Source of the DNA: an uncultured Lachnospiraceae bacterium
Lineage (GTDB): Bacteria > Bacillota > Clostridia > Lachnospirales > Lachnospiraceae
Length of the DNA stretch: 64,000 bases
Assembly (NCBI GenBank): GCA_944381635.1
Contig: CALWLY010000008.1
Span: 1 to 64,000 of the forward strand
Direction: 5' to 3'
Part shown: positions 6,862-14,260 of the stretch, piece by piece
Layout of the letters: every line of letters starts with the position of its first letter
Position numbering within the stretch: position 1 is the first letter of the stretch
Made by a program: the position numbers and the translations under genes
The notes under the pieces: model-generated
Database searches by the model: none
Told to the model about the DNA's origin: nothing
Seen by the model: the letters and a program-made list of their open reading frames with translations, nothing else

Positions 6862-9051
6862 TTATTTTTTAGCCGCTTTTACTTTGACCTTGCCTTCGTC
6901 CTCTTTCTTCTTCCCTACTTTTGTACGAAGCACATACCAGAGTGCTCCTGTAATACATACGGAAGAATAAGTACCGCACACGATACCTACCATAAGCGGA
7001 AGGGCGAATTCACGGATGGATGTAACGCCCAAACAAAAGAGAACCGCAACCATAATAAAGGTTGTCAGAGATGTAAAGATACTTCTTGTCAAAGTCTGGG
7101 TAATACTTTCATTTACCAGATTTGCAAGGTCTGCCTTCGGTCCCTGAAGGGCAAGGTTTTCACGCACACGGTCGAAAATAACGATGGTCGCGTTGATGGA
7201 ATAACCTACAATTGTCAGCATGCAGGCAATAAAGGTACTGCTTACGGAAATTCTGGCAAGCGCATAAAATGCCAGAACCACAAGCACGTCATGCACCAAA
7301 GCAGTCACAGCACTTGCTCCGAAACGGATATCCTTGAAGCGGAACCAGATGTAAATCAGCATAAACACTGAGGATACAATCACTGCCAGCACTGCACCGG
7401 AGCGCATTTCACTGCTCACCGTAGAGCTGATATTTTCTGCTGTGATCTTTTCTGTATCCACGCCGAACTCTTCCGCCAGTCTGTCGTTTAATTCCTGGCG
7501 TTCTTCTACATCCAGAGATCTTGTCTTAAAGATAACCTCATTGGTTCCCTGAACTTTCTGAGTCTGAACGTTTCCGTCCCCTGTAATTTCCTCGATCACG
7601 GGAACTACTGTTGCATCCAGCTCCTCAATGCTCATATCTTCATTAAAGGTAACGTTGGTGGAAGTACCTCCCTTAAATTCCAGGCTGTAATTTAAAATAT
7701 CTCCGGTGGAGGCTTTATTGATTCCCATGCAGACAAATCCGCCGATGATCACCACTGCAGATAAAACGAAGAATACCACCTTTTTGGAAAGGAAATTGAT
7801 GGGCTTTCCTGCCTTGGCTTTTCCGTAGAATTTCTCGTTTTTGAGTCCGATCGCATAGAATGCGTTGACAAGCACTCTTGTCACAAACAGCGCTGTAAAC
7901 ATGGAAACTACAATACCAAGAGCCAGTGTCTGTGCGAAGCCTTTTACTGTACCGGTTCCCATAAACCAGAGAACTGCAGCTGCGATCAAAGTTGTCACAT
8001 TTCCGTCGATAATAGCAGACAGTGCTTTCTGGAAGCCGATTTTGATAGATGACTGCACCGTTTTTCCGGAAGCGATCTCTTCACGGATACGGGCAAATAT
8101 AATAACGTTTGCATCCACAGCCATACCGATGGACAGGATAATACCTGCGATACCGGAAAGCGTCAATGTAACATCAAAGCCGTTTAAGAGCAGAACGGTC
8201 ATAGCTACGTAAATACACAAAGCCAGAGAAGATGCTACACCGGGAATGCGGTAAACAGCGATCATAAATATAACGACCAGAATCATACCGATCAGACCAG
8301 CCAGAAGGCTTGATTCGATTGCCGCAGATCCGAGCTGTGCGCCTACCACATTAGAACGCAGTTCCTGCAGCTCCAGTTTCAATCCGCCGATACGAATGGT
8401 GGAAGCCAGAGTTTCCGCTTCCTCATAGGAAGGCATACCGGAAATCACAGCCTGTCCGTCGGTAATTTCCGCAGTTACCGTCGGTGCGCTGATTACCTGA
8501 TTGTCGTACACGATGTAAATGATATCGTTGTTTTCAACAGCGGCCTTGGTTGCCTCTGCAAATTTTTGGGTACCCTCTTCTGTCATAGTCAAAGCTACGA
8601 CGGGCTCCTGATTTCCCATGGAATTCTGCTGATAACCTGCCTCAGCATTGGCAACATCTGTACCGGTAAGCACTTCGTTGCCTTCCATATCATAGAAGCT
8701 TAAAGAACCGGGTTTTCCCAGCTCTTCCAAAATCGCATTGGCGTCAGATACACCGGGGATTTCAATGTTAATTCGATTCGATCCCTCCTGATATACCTGC
8801 GCCTCTGTGGAATAGTTTTCCACACGCTGCTGAAGCTTGAAAATGGTGTCGCTCATGTCTTCGCTGTCAGGTTCTTCGTCGCCAACAACTTCATAAGTGA
8901 TGCTGACACCTCCGGCCAGATCAAGTCCCTGCTTGATATTGGCCGCGGACCCTGTTTTGCTTGCATCCAGTCCGAAAATGGCAGTATAGCTCATTCCCAG
9001 CAGACAGACGATGGCAACAACCAGGGTAATGATCCCTTTTTTCCTGTTCAT
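6862..9051 (-). CDS. secDF: Fused protein-export membrane protein SecDF
   Basis: SecD and SecF assist Sec translocation at the membrane using the proton gradient. This 729-aa protein fuses both. An N-terminal transmembrane anchor (residues 6-26) is followed by the large extracytoplasmic SecD domain (about 35-225), five hydrophobic SecD helices (about 230-395), a second anchor near 425-445, the SecF periplasmic domain and the SecF helices to about 710. The tail is Lys/Glu-rich. AAGGAG precedes ATG. It starts 15 nt after the SCIFF maturase stop codon, so it is almost certainly cotranscribed with scfAB, a neighbourhood known in Clostridia. Confidence 0.95.
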   Translation of the reverse strand: MNRKKGIITLVVAIVCLLGMSYTAIFGLDASKTGSAANIKQGLDLAGGVSITYEVVGDEEPDSEDMSDTIFKLQQRVENYSTEAQVYQEGSNRINIEIPGVSDANAILEELGKPGSLSFYDMEGNEVLTGTDVANAEAGYQQNSMGNQEPVVALTMTEEGTQKFAEATKAAVENNDIIYIVYDNQVISAPTVTAEITDGQAVISGMPSYEEAETLASTIRIGGLKLELQELRSNVVGAQLGSAAIESSLLAGLIGMILVVIFMIAVYRIPGVASSLALCIYVAMTVLLLNGFDVTLTLSGIAGIILSIGMAVDANVIIFARIREEIASGKTVQSSIKIGFQKALSAIIDGNVTTLIAAAVLWFMGTGTVKGFAQTLALGIVVSMFTALFVTRVLVNAFYAIGLKNEKFYGKAKAGKPINFLSKKVVFFVLSAVVIIGGFVCMGINKASTGDILNYSLEFKGGTSTNVTFNEDMSIEELDATVVPVIEEITGDGNVQTQKVQGTNEVIFKTRSLDVEERQELNDRLAEEFGVDTEKITAENISSTVSSEMRSGAVLAVIVSSVFMLIYIWFRFKDIRFGASAVTALVHDVLVVLAFYALARISVSSTFIACMLTIVGYSINATIVIFDRVRENLALQGPKADLANLVNESITQTLTRSIFTSLTTFIMVAVLFCLGVTSIREFALPLMVGIVCGTYSSVCITGALWYVLRTKVGKKKEDEGKVKVKAAKK

Positions 9052-9066
9052 TGCTGTATCTCCTTA

Positions 9067-10458
9067 TTATTCTTCTTCATCGGCTAAAGCCGCTTTTATC
9101 ATAATCGCACATTCCACACGCTTTTTCTGAAGTTCACAGCCTAAATCATAAGCGTCGTTGATATTTCCGTGGAAATTGTAGGAGTTTGCCGCACAGCCGC
9201 CGCTGCAGTAAAATTTTGCAAAGCATTTGCGGCATTTTTCTTTCGCATAAACATTACAGCATTTGAATTCATCCTGAATATCTTTGCGCAGGATTCCTTC
9301 ATCCACATTTCCCATAAGGAATTCTTCCTTGCCTACAAACTGATGGCAGGGATAGAAATCTCCCCAGGGAGTTACCGCCAGATATTCTGTACCTGATCCG
9401 CAGCCGGAAAGACGTTTCGCCACACAGGGGCCGCCGCTTAAATCTATCATAAAGTGGAAGAAATTTACTCCTTTTCCCTCCTTATGGCGTTTGATCAGCT
9501 CCACTGCCAGTTTGTCATATTCCTCCATAAGCGCAGGAAGATCTTCCTCTCTGAGCGCATACGGTTCGGAAGGCTCTGCCACAACCGGCTCTACAGAAAT
9601 CTGCTTAAATCCCAGATCTGCCAGATGCTTTACATCCTCTGCAAAATCCAGATTGTTTCTGGTAAATGTGCCGCGCACATAGTAATTCATCTGATCACGG
9701 CTTTCCGCCACTTTCTGGAATTTGGGAACGATCAGGTCGTAGCTTCCCTGTCCTCCGCGGAAAGGACGCATCTTGTCGTTTACTTCCTTTCGTCCGTCAA
9801 TACTTAAAACAATATTGCTCATCTCACGGTTGGCAAATTCCAGAATTTCATCGTTCAGCAGTACGCCGTTGGTTGTCAGGGTAAAACGGAATTTCTTATT
9901 GTGAGGTTTCTCCAGACTTCTTCCGTAAGCCACCAGGTCTTTTACCACCTGCCAGTTCATCAGCGGTTCCCCGCCAAAGAAATCCACTTCCAGATTTACG
10001 CGGTTTCCGGAGTTGGCAACCAGGAAATCCAGCGCCTTTTTTCCTACCTCAAAGCTCATCAGCGCCCTGCGGCCATGGTATTCGCCTTCTTCTGCAAAGC
10101 AGTAACGGCAAGCCAGGTTACAGTCGTGTGCGATGTGAAGACACAAAGCCTTGACAACCGTCTGACGCTTTTTAAAATCTCCGATATAATTTTCATAAAT
10201 ATCTTCCGTAAACAGCGCTTCCGCCTCTGCCAGCTCCAGCACTTCCTTTACGGCTTCCAGTATTTCCTCGTGAGGATACTTCAGCTGTTCGCATGCTTCC
10301 ACTGCCGCACAGATCGTCTCTGCATCTCGGATTCCTTCTGTCACAAGCTTTTCAGCCAGAGGAATCACATCGTATACAACATCATCCACAACGTGAATGC
10401 TGCCGCTGTTGACATCCATCACAATATTATAGCCATTATTTTTATACTGGTGTATCAC
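9067..10458 (-). CDS. scfB: SCIFF peptide maturase (radical SAM/SPASM thioether-forming enzyme)
   Basis: This radical SAM enzyme installs Cys-to-alpha-carbon thioether links in the SCIFF precursor, giving a ranthipeptide. Cys113, Cys117 and Cys120 form the CxxxCxxC motif for the SAM-binding [4Fe-4S] cluster. The N-terminal region is the expected precursor-recognition part. The C-terminal SPASM/twitch region is Cys-rich (GPCVAKRLSGCGSG, CHQF, CRKCFAKFYCSGGC, LGCEL) for auxiliary clusters. At 463 aa it matches the family. The start is GTG with GAGAGGATG upstream, and the beginning MIHQYKNNGYNIVMDVNSG is typical. It lies between scfA and secDF, and a 52-bp palindrome sits just upstream of its ribosome site. 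Confidence 0.95.
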   Translation of the reverse strand: MIHQYKNNGYNIVMDVNSGSIHVVDDVVYDVIPLAEKLVTEGIRDAETICAAVEACEQLKYPHEEILEAVKEVLELAEAEALFTEDIYENYIGDFKKRQTVVKALCLHIAHDCNLACRYCFAEEGEYHGRRALMSFEVGKKALDFLVANSGNRVNLEVDFFGGEPLMNWQVVKDLVAYGRSLEKPHNKKFRFTLTTNGVLLNDEILEFANREMSNIVLSIDGRKEVNDKMRPFRGGQGSYDLIVPKFQKVAESRDQMNYYVRGTFTRNNLDFAEDVKHLADLGFKQISVEPVVAEPSEPYALREEDLPALMEEYDKLAVELIKRHKEGKGVNFFHFMIDLSGGPCVAKRLSGCGSGTEYLAVTPWGDFYPCHQFVGKEEFLMGNVDEGILRKDIQDEFKCCNVYAKEKCRKCFAKFYCSGGCAANSYNFHGNINDAYDLGCELQKKRVECAIMIKAALADEEE

Positions 10459-10493
10459 CGGGGTTTCATCCTCTCTTTGTTCACTTCTTTGTT

Positions 10494-10545
10494 TAGCGTC
10501 AGTGTGCAGGGGGACAATACACCTCAGCCCTGTACATTGACGCTA
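10494..10545 (-). repeat. 52-bp palindromic repeat, copy 2, in the scfA-scfB interval
   Basis: Read on the minus strand this matches the 3859-3910 element at 46 of 52 positions. The stem has two mismatched pairs, and one stem position changes from G-C to A-T, which keeps pairing. The 18-nt loop differs at only two sites. It ends 36 nt before the scfB start codon, within the scfA-scfB transcript. Confidence 0.9.
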
Positions 10546-10563
10546 CTCTTTCATAAACGTATA

Positions 10564-10591
10564 ATAAGCAGCGATTTTCATCGCTGCTTAT
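10564..10591 (-). other. Intercistronic hairpin between scfA and scfB
   Basis: A perfect 12-bp stem (ATAAGCAGCGAT with ATCGCTGCTTAT) has a 4-nt loop. On the minus strand there is no T-tract after it. It could stabilise the short scfA message or limit read-through into scfB, so that precursor is made in excess over the enzyme. Confidence 0.7.
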
Positions 10592-10615
10592 AAAAAACTA
10601 TGTTCTTGTCTCTGC

Positions 10616-10759
10616 TTATTTTACTTTTTCGCAGCTCTGGTTTCCTACTGTGCAGGATGTTTTGCATGCAGACTGGCAAGAAGTCTGGCATTCGCCGCAG
10701 CCGCCTTTTTTCATGGAATCTTTCAGATTTCTTGTTGTTAATGTTTTAATGTGTTTCAT
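10616..10759 (-). CDS. scfA: SCIFF ranthipeptide precursor (six cysteines in forty-five)
   Basis: This is a 47-aa precursor peptide with six cysteines at 21, 24, 28, 32, 36 and 43 after a leader, MKHIKTLTTRNLKDSMKKGG. ScfB acts on it to form thioether crosslinks. Its biological role is still poorly defined; in some clostridia ranthipeptides have been linked to population signalling. The ATG at 10759 has a near-perfect AGGAGGTTATGTT ribosome site. The longer open frame to 10846 is untranslated leader. The candidate promoter and a 5' hairpin lie just upstream. scfB and secDF follow on the same strand. Confidence 0.96.
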   Translation of the reverse strand: MKHIKTLTTRNLKDSMKKGGCGECQTSCQSACKTSCTVGNQSCEKVK

Positions 10760-10782
10760 AACATAACCTCCTATGTTCCTAT

Positions 10783-10812
10783 GTCTGTCCGAAATCTTAT
10801 CTTGGGACAGAC
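10783..10812 (-). other. 5'-UTR hairpin of scfA
   Basis: GTCTGTCC and GGACAGAC form a perfect 8-bp stem with a 14-nt loop, ending about 10 nt before the scfA Shine-Dalgarno sequence. It may protect the message or control translation. Confidence 0.65.
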
Positions 10813-10836
10813 GGTTTCTTTTCATGAATTTTTTCC

Positions 10837-10845
10837 AGTATATCA
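10837..10845 (-). promoter_or_regulatory. Candidate scfA promoter (extended -10)
   Basis: On the minus strand TGA-TATACT (TATACT at 10842-10837) is an extended -10 element. The upstream -35 sequence is weak. Transcription would begin about 70 nt before the scfA ATG and include the 5' hairpin. Confidence 0.5.
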
Positions 10846-10952
10846 TAAAATTTTTCCAAGGAAAAGTATTTTCTCAAAATTTCATTCAAATGATGGGAAA
10901 TTCCAGCGCATTTACCGTCTTTTCAGCCTGCCGCATCCTGGCTGCCGGCGGC

Positions 10953-11330
10953 TCAGCTGAGCATACCGCCAAGCATTCCTCCCCCTGCACACAGAAAATA
11001 GGTGGTAAAAAAGTGCATGTTGAAGCCTTTGATCCCATGGTTTACCCCCACAGACGCCAGCAGAAGGATGATAAAATAAAGGCTGCCTGCCAGAAGACCC
11101 CACAAAAATCTTCTGCTCCCCATCTTCTTGCCGGTCAGAAATCCCGCCAGAAAAGAAGCCAGTATATAAATCACCACGATTGCTCCCGAAACGATTTCTT
11201 CTGACAGCTGAAAGCGATATAAAAGAAGAGCCAGAAGAAGCAGAGCGCCTCCGGTGAGAATATAAGCTGCCAGCAGGCATTTTAGAAAAAATAATACGAT
11301 TCCATTCTTTTTCCAGGTCTGTTCCGCCAT
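10953..11330 (-). CDS. TIGR04086-type membrane protein
   Basis: This 125-aa protein is hydrophobic with four predicted membrane helices (about 11-38, 44-66, 74-95, 101-124) and Gly-rich ends (FLAGFLTGKKMGSRR, CAGGGMLGGMLS). It resembles the Clostridia-restricted TIGR04086 family, which I recall being found near the SCIFF/secDF locus. Function is unknown. It lies 193 nt upstream of scfA on the same strand. Given the location, a role in handling or exporting the SCIFF peptide is possible but unproven. Confidence 0.75.
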   Translation of the reverse strand: MAEQTWKKNGIVLFFLKCLLAAYILTGGALLLLALLLYRFQLSEEIVSGAIVVIYILASFLAGFLTGKKMGSRRFLWGLLAGSLYFIILLLASVGVNHGIKGFNMHFFTTYFLCAGGGMLGGMLS

Positions 11331-11419
11331 ATCCTTTTTCCTTTCCTTTTTAACCTTTCGGTATTTTCATTTCTCCTGTTCCAATATATTCTCTTCCCTG
11401 AAAAAACATACACGTAACC

Positions 11420-11449
11420 TTGACAATTCCTGCCTTTTTCTGGTATATT
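11420..11449 (+). promoter_or_regulatory. Promoter of the CNNM/CBS transporter gene
   Basis: A consensus TTGACA (11420-11425) and TATATT (11444-11449) are 18 nt apart, with a TG just before the -10 box. Confidence 0.75.
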
Positions 11450-11487
11450 GATTCTATCTATATTTTTACAAAAGGAGATGATTTTTT

Positions 11488-12801
11488 TTGGATACCACTG
11501 GTGTCATACAGCTCCTGTTTCTGCTCCTTTTGATTGGAATGTCCGCATTCTTTTCCTCAGCGGAAACAGCGCTCACAACCGTAAACAAAGTCAGAATCAA
11601 AACGTTGGTGGATGAAGGAAACAAAAGCGCCATCATCGTTCAGAAAATTCTGGACAGGCACAGCAAAATGCTCAGTGCGATTCTGATTGGAAATAATATC
11701 GTTAATATTTCCGCTTCTTCTCTGGCAACTACCATGACCATCCGTTACATCGGAAACTATGCAGTAGGCATAACGACGGGTCTGATGACATTGCTTGTTC
11801 TTCTTTTCGGCGAGATCCTTCCGAAAAATACCGCAATGCTCTTTCCCGAAAAGATTTCTCTCGCCTATGCCCGCATTATTTATTTTCTGATTCGGCTTCT
11901 GACTCCCCTTATCTTCCTGGTGGATCAGCTGTCAAAGGGTCTGATGTTTTTACTTCACGTGGATCCGAACAAAAAGGCTAGCCACATGACAGAGACCGAG
12001 CTGAAAACCTATGTGGATGTCAGCCATGAAGATGGTGTCATTGAGACAGAAGAAAGGGAAATCATTTACAACGTATTTGAATTTTCCGACGCGGTTGCCA
12101 AAGACGTCATGATTCCCCGTATTGACATGAGTACAGTCAGTGTGGACGCTACTTATGACGAGCTTTTTTCGGTATTCAAAGAAAATATGTATACCAGAAT
12201 TCCTGTATATGAAGGCAGCAATGATAATATCATCGGTCTTGTCAACATCAAGGATTTCATGTTTGTTGCCAACAAGGAAGACTTCAAAATTCAGGATATT
12301 CTCAGAGATGCTTATTATACTTACGAATTTAAGAAAACCGCAGATCTGATGATCGAAATGAAGGAAAAACCCTTCAATGTTGCTTTTGTTCTGAACGAAT
12401 ATGGTTCCTGCGTAGGTATGATCACGTTAGAAGACCTTCTGGAAGAGATTGTCGGCGAAATCCGTGACGAATACGATGCAGATGAAGAAGATCTGATCAA
12501 AGAAGTGGGTGAACGCCAGTATCTGGTAGAAGGCGGCATGAAATTAGATGACGTAAACGATTCCATCGGAACCGATTTGGAAAGTGAAGATTACGATTCT
12601 ATCGGCGGTATCATTATTGAAATTTTAGATCGTATGCCTGTCCCGGGTGATGAGGTTACTACACCGGACGGTATTATTTTAAGAGTACAGAATGTGGAAC
12701 AGAACCGTATTACCAAAGTTCTGCTCACAATTCCGGCAAAAGCTGAGACAGAGGAAGAAAGCACTTCCTCCGGAAAAGACAAAGATTCTTTGGAGGATTA
12801 A
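11488..12801 (+). CDS. CNNM/CBS-domain (HlyC/CorC family) membrane transporter
   Basis: Members of this family are implicated in Mg2+ and other divalent cation efflux. The 437-aa protein has an N-terminal CNNM (DUF21) domain with about four membrane segments (about 5-25, 60-85, 93-115, 125-150) and the FFSSAETALTTVNK motif. It continues with a tandem CBS pair (about 205-330, containing MIPRIDMSTV and VNIKDFMFV) and a CorC/HlyC C-terminal domain (about 345-425). Translation starts at TTG 11488 behind AAAGGAGATGA. The nearby ATG at 11479 is out of frame. It is monocistronic with a promoter and terminator. The old label hemolysin is misleading. Confidence 0.92.
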   Translation: MDTTGVIQLLFLLLLIGMSAFFSSAETALTTVNKVRIKTLVDEGNKSAIIVQKILDRHSKMLSAILIGNNIVNISASSLATTMTIRYIGNYAVGITTGLMTLLVLLFGEILPKNTAMLFPEKISLAYARIIYFLIRLLTPLIFLVDQLSKGLMFLLHVDPNKKASHMTETELKTYVDVSHEDGVIETEEREIIYNVFEFSDAVAKDVMIPRIDMSTVSVDATYDELFSVFKENMYTRIPVYEGSNDNIIGLVNIKDFMFVANKEDFKIQDILRDAYYTYEFKKTADLMIEMKEKPFNVAFVLNEYGSCVGMITLEDLLEEIVGEIRDEYDADEEDLIKEVGERQYLVEGGMKLDDVNDSIGTDLESEDYDSIGGIIIEILDRMPVPGDEVTTPDGIILRVQNVEQNRITKVLLTIPAKAETEEESTSSGKDKDSLED

Positions 12802-12816
12802 CAGCAAACAGAAAAA

Positions 12817-12873
12817 TCCGCTGACGGAAAATTAGCAGCAAATAAAAAAGTCCGTCAGCGGACTTTTTTTATT
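12817..12873 (+). terminator. Terminator of the CNNM/CBS gene
   Basis: TCCGCTGACGGA (12817-12828) pairs perfectly with TCCGTCAGCGGA (12851-12862), followed by CTTTTTTTATTT. Confidence 0.92.
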
Positions 12874-12916
12874 TGCCGTCATATGATGTAATAAAAGCAT
12901 AAGGGAGGCTTTGTCC

Positions 12917-13474
12917 ATGGCAGATTCTTCCATGACACGGATCTTTTTGGACGCCGGGCATGGCGGTTCCGATTTCGGTGCGGTATATGGAGACCGGGCA
13001 GAGAAAAACGATGCGTTGGATTTGACAATGGCCGTCGGGGACTATCTCAGTCAATATGGTTTTGAAGTTGTCTACGACCGGATTGACGATGTTTACCACA
13101 CTCCGTATCAGAAAGCCGAAAATGCAAACAACTCCGGCGCCGATCTTTTCATATCCATCCACAGAAATTCCAGTCCCTATCCCAACCAGTACAATGGTGT
13201 CGAAAGTCTGGTTTATAACCGCTACTACCCGGCGGCCGATGTAGCTGCCTCGATCAACCGGCAGCTGGAAATGATTGGCTGGCGAAATGCAGGGGTCAAT
13301 GAGCGGCCGAATCTGGTTGTTCTGCGGCAGACAAATATGCCTGCCGTCTTAATAGAGGCAGGCTTTATAAATACCGATGAGGATAACGTTCGATTTGATG
13401 AAACTTTTGACGAAACAGCACAGGCTATTGCCCGGGGAATCGCAGGCGCAGTCTGGAACGGCGCTCTGGAGTAG
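12917..13474 (+). CDS. N-acetylmuramoyl-L-alanine amidase (Amidase_3), no signal peptide
   Basis: This zinc amidase cleaves the bond between MurNAc and L-Ala in peptidoglycan. The 185-aa protein is a bare catalytic domain: zinc ligands lie in FLDAGHGGSD (His15) and SIHRNSS, and the catalytic Glu in VLIEAGFINTDED. I see no signal peptide, membrane anchor or wall-binding domain, so its route to the wall is unclear. Lysis- or sporulation-linked release is possible. The ATG at 12917 is 8 nt after GGGAGG, while an in-frame TTG at 12911 is too close to that site. It converges on the phosphopantetheinyl transferase gene with only 7 nt between stop codons. Confidence 0.9.
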   Translation: MADSSMTRIFLDAGHGGSDFGAVYGDRAEKNDALDLTMAVGDYLSQYGFEVVYDRIDDVYHTPYQKAENANNSGADLFISIHRNSSPYPNQYNGVESLVYNRYYPAADVAASINRQLEMIGWRNAGVNERPNLVVLRQTNMPAVLIEAGFINTDEDNVRFDETFDETAQAIARGIAGAVWNGALE

Positions 13475-13481
13475 TAAAGGT

Positions 13482-14240
13482 CTATATTCTTTTTTCTGCT
13501 CCCGGATTGTAAACCTGAAACCGGAAGTTATCATCAGAAAAAATGCTGCTATCCATGGAGACAACCGTCAGCACATATCCTTCCGGCGCAGGGCATTCTC
13601 TCACAGCCGCACAGGTATCCCCTGTCCGGCTGTTTTTTAAAATTCCCATCCGCAAGTTCGTTCTCCGTTTTTTTTCGGATTCCGGCTCCTGTGTTTTTTC
13701 CTGTTCTGCTCCGCTATCCGGCCGACTTTCTTTTGGCATGTTACAAAAAGCTACGCTTTGGAAGCCGGCTTTCATCCCCTCTCCGGTCAGTTTCATCCAG
13801 CTTTCCTTGCAGGACCAGCAAAAGTGAAAAAATTCGCTTTTTTCCTTCTCCCCCGGAAGTTGTTCATATTGCTCCCATTCCGAAGAAGTTAAGCACCGTC
13901 TGACCACATTTTCCCGAAGTCGGCGAATTTCCTGAATATCAATTCCCACAGGAGTTTTGCCCGTGATGCAGGCGGCATAGCTGCCCGAATGAGACAGGCT
14001 GAAAAAGAAATCCTGGCATTCCGGACCTCCGTTTTCGTTCCAGCAAACGTCCTCTGCCCGAATTCCGGCTTCTTTCAGCATAACCATTTCCAGATATCCA
14101 GCTGCCAGTGAACGGCTCTTTTCTGTCTGGCTTTTACAGCGCTCGATCTTTTCTTGACGGACAGGAGTCATTTTCTGAAACCATTTCTGAAAATTTTCTT
14201 CCTCCCGAAAATAGGAAATATCCACAATCCCGGCTTTCAC
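13482..14240 (-). CDS. 4'-phosphopantetheinyl transferase (Sfp type)
   Basis: The enzyme transfers phosphopantetheine from CoA to a serine of a carrier protein. Of 252 aa, the core shows GIDIQEIRRLRE (Mg-binding GxDxE type) and WSCKESWMKLTG (W-KES-K). FSLSHSGSYAA is the third family motif. The start is GTG 14240 behind AGGAAGGAAAG. The open frame extends to 14312 but would overlap the lysozyme gene. No polyketide or peptide synthetase genes are in the window, so the partner may be a carrier protein elsewhere. It starts 20 nt after the lysozyme stop codon and is probably cotranscribed. Confidence 0.9.
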   Translation of the reverse strand: MKAGIVDISYFREEENFQKWFQKMTPVRQEKIERCKSQTEKSRSLAAGYLEMVMLKEAGIRAEDVCWNENGGPECQDFFFSLSHSGSYAACITGKTPVGIDIQEIRRLRENVVRRCLTSSEWEQYEQLPGEKEKSEFFHFCWSCKESWMKLTGEGMKAGFQSVAFCNMPKESRPDSGAEQEKTQEPESEKKRRTNLRMGILKNSRTGDTCAAVRECPAPEGYVLTVVSMDSSIFSDDNFRFQVYNPGAEKRI

Positions 14241-14260
14241 TTTTCTTACTTTCCTTCCTG

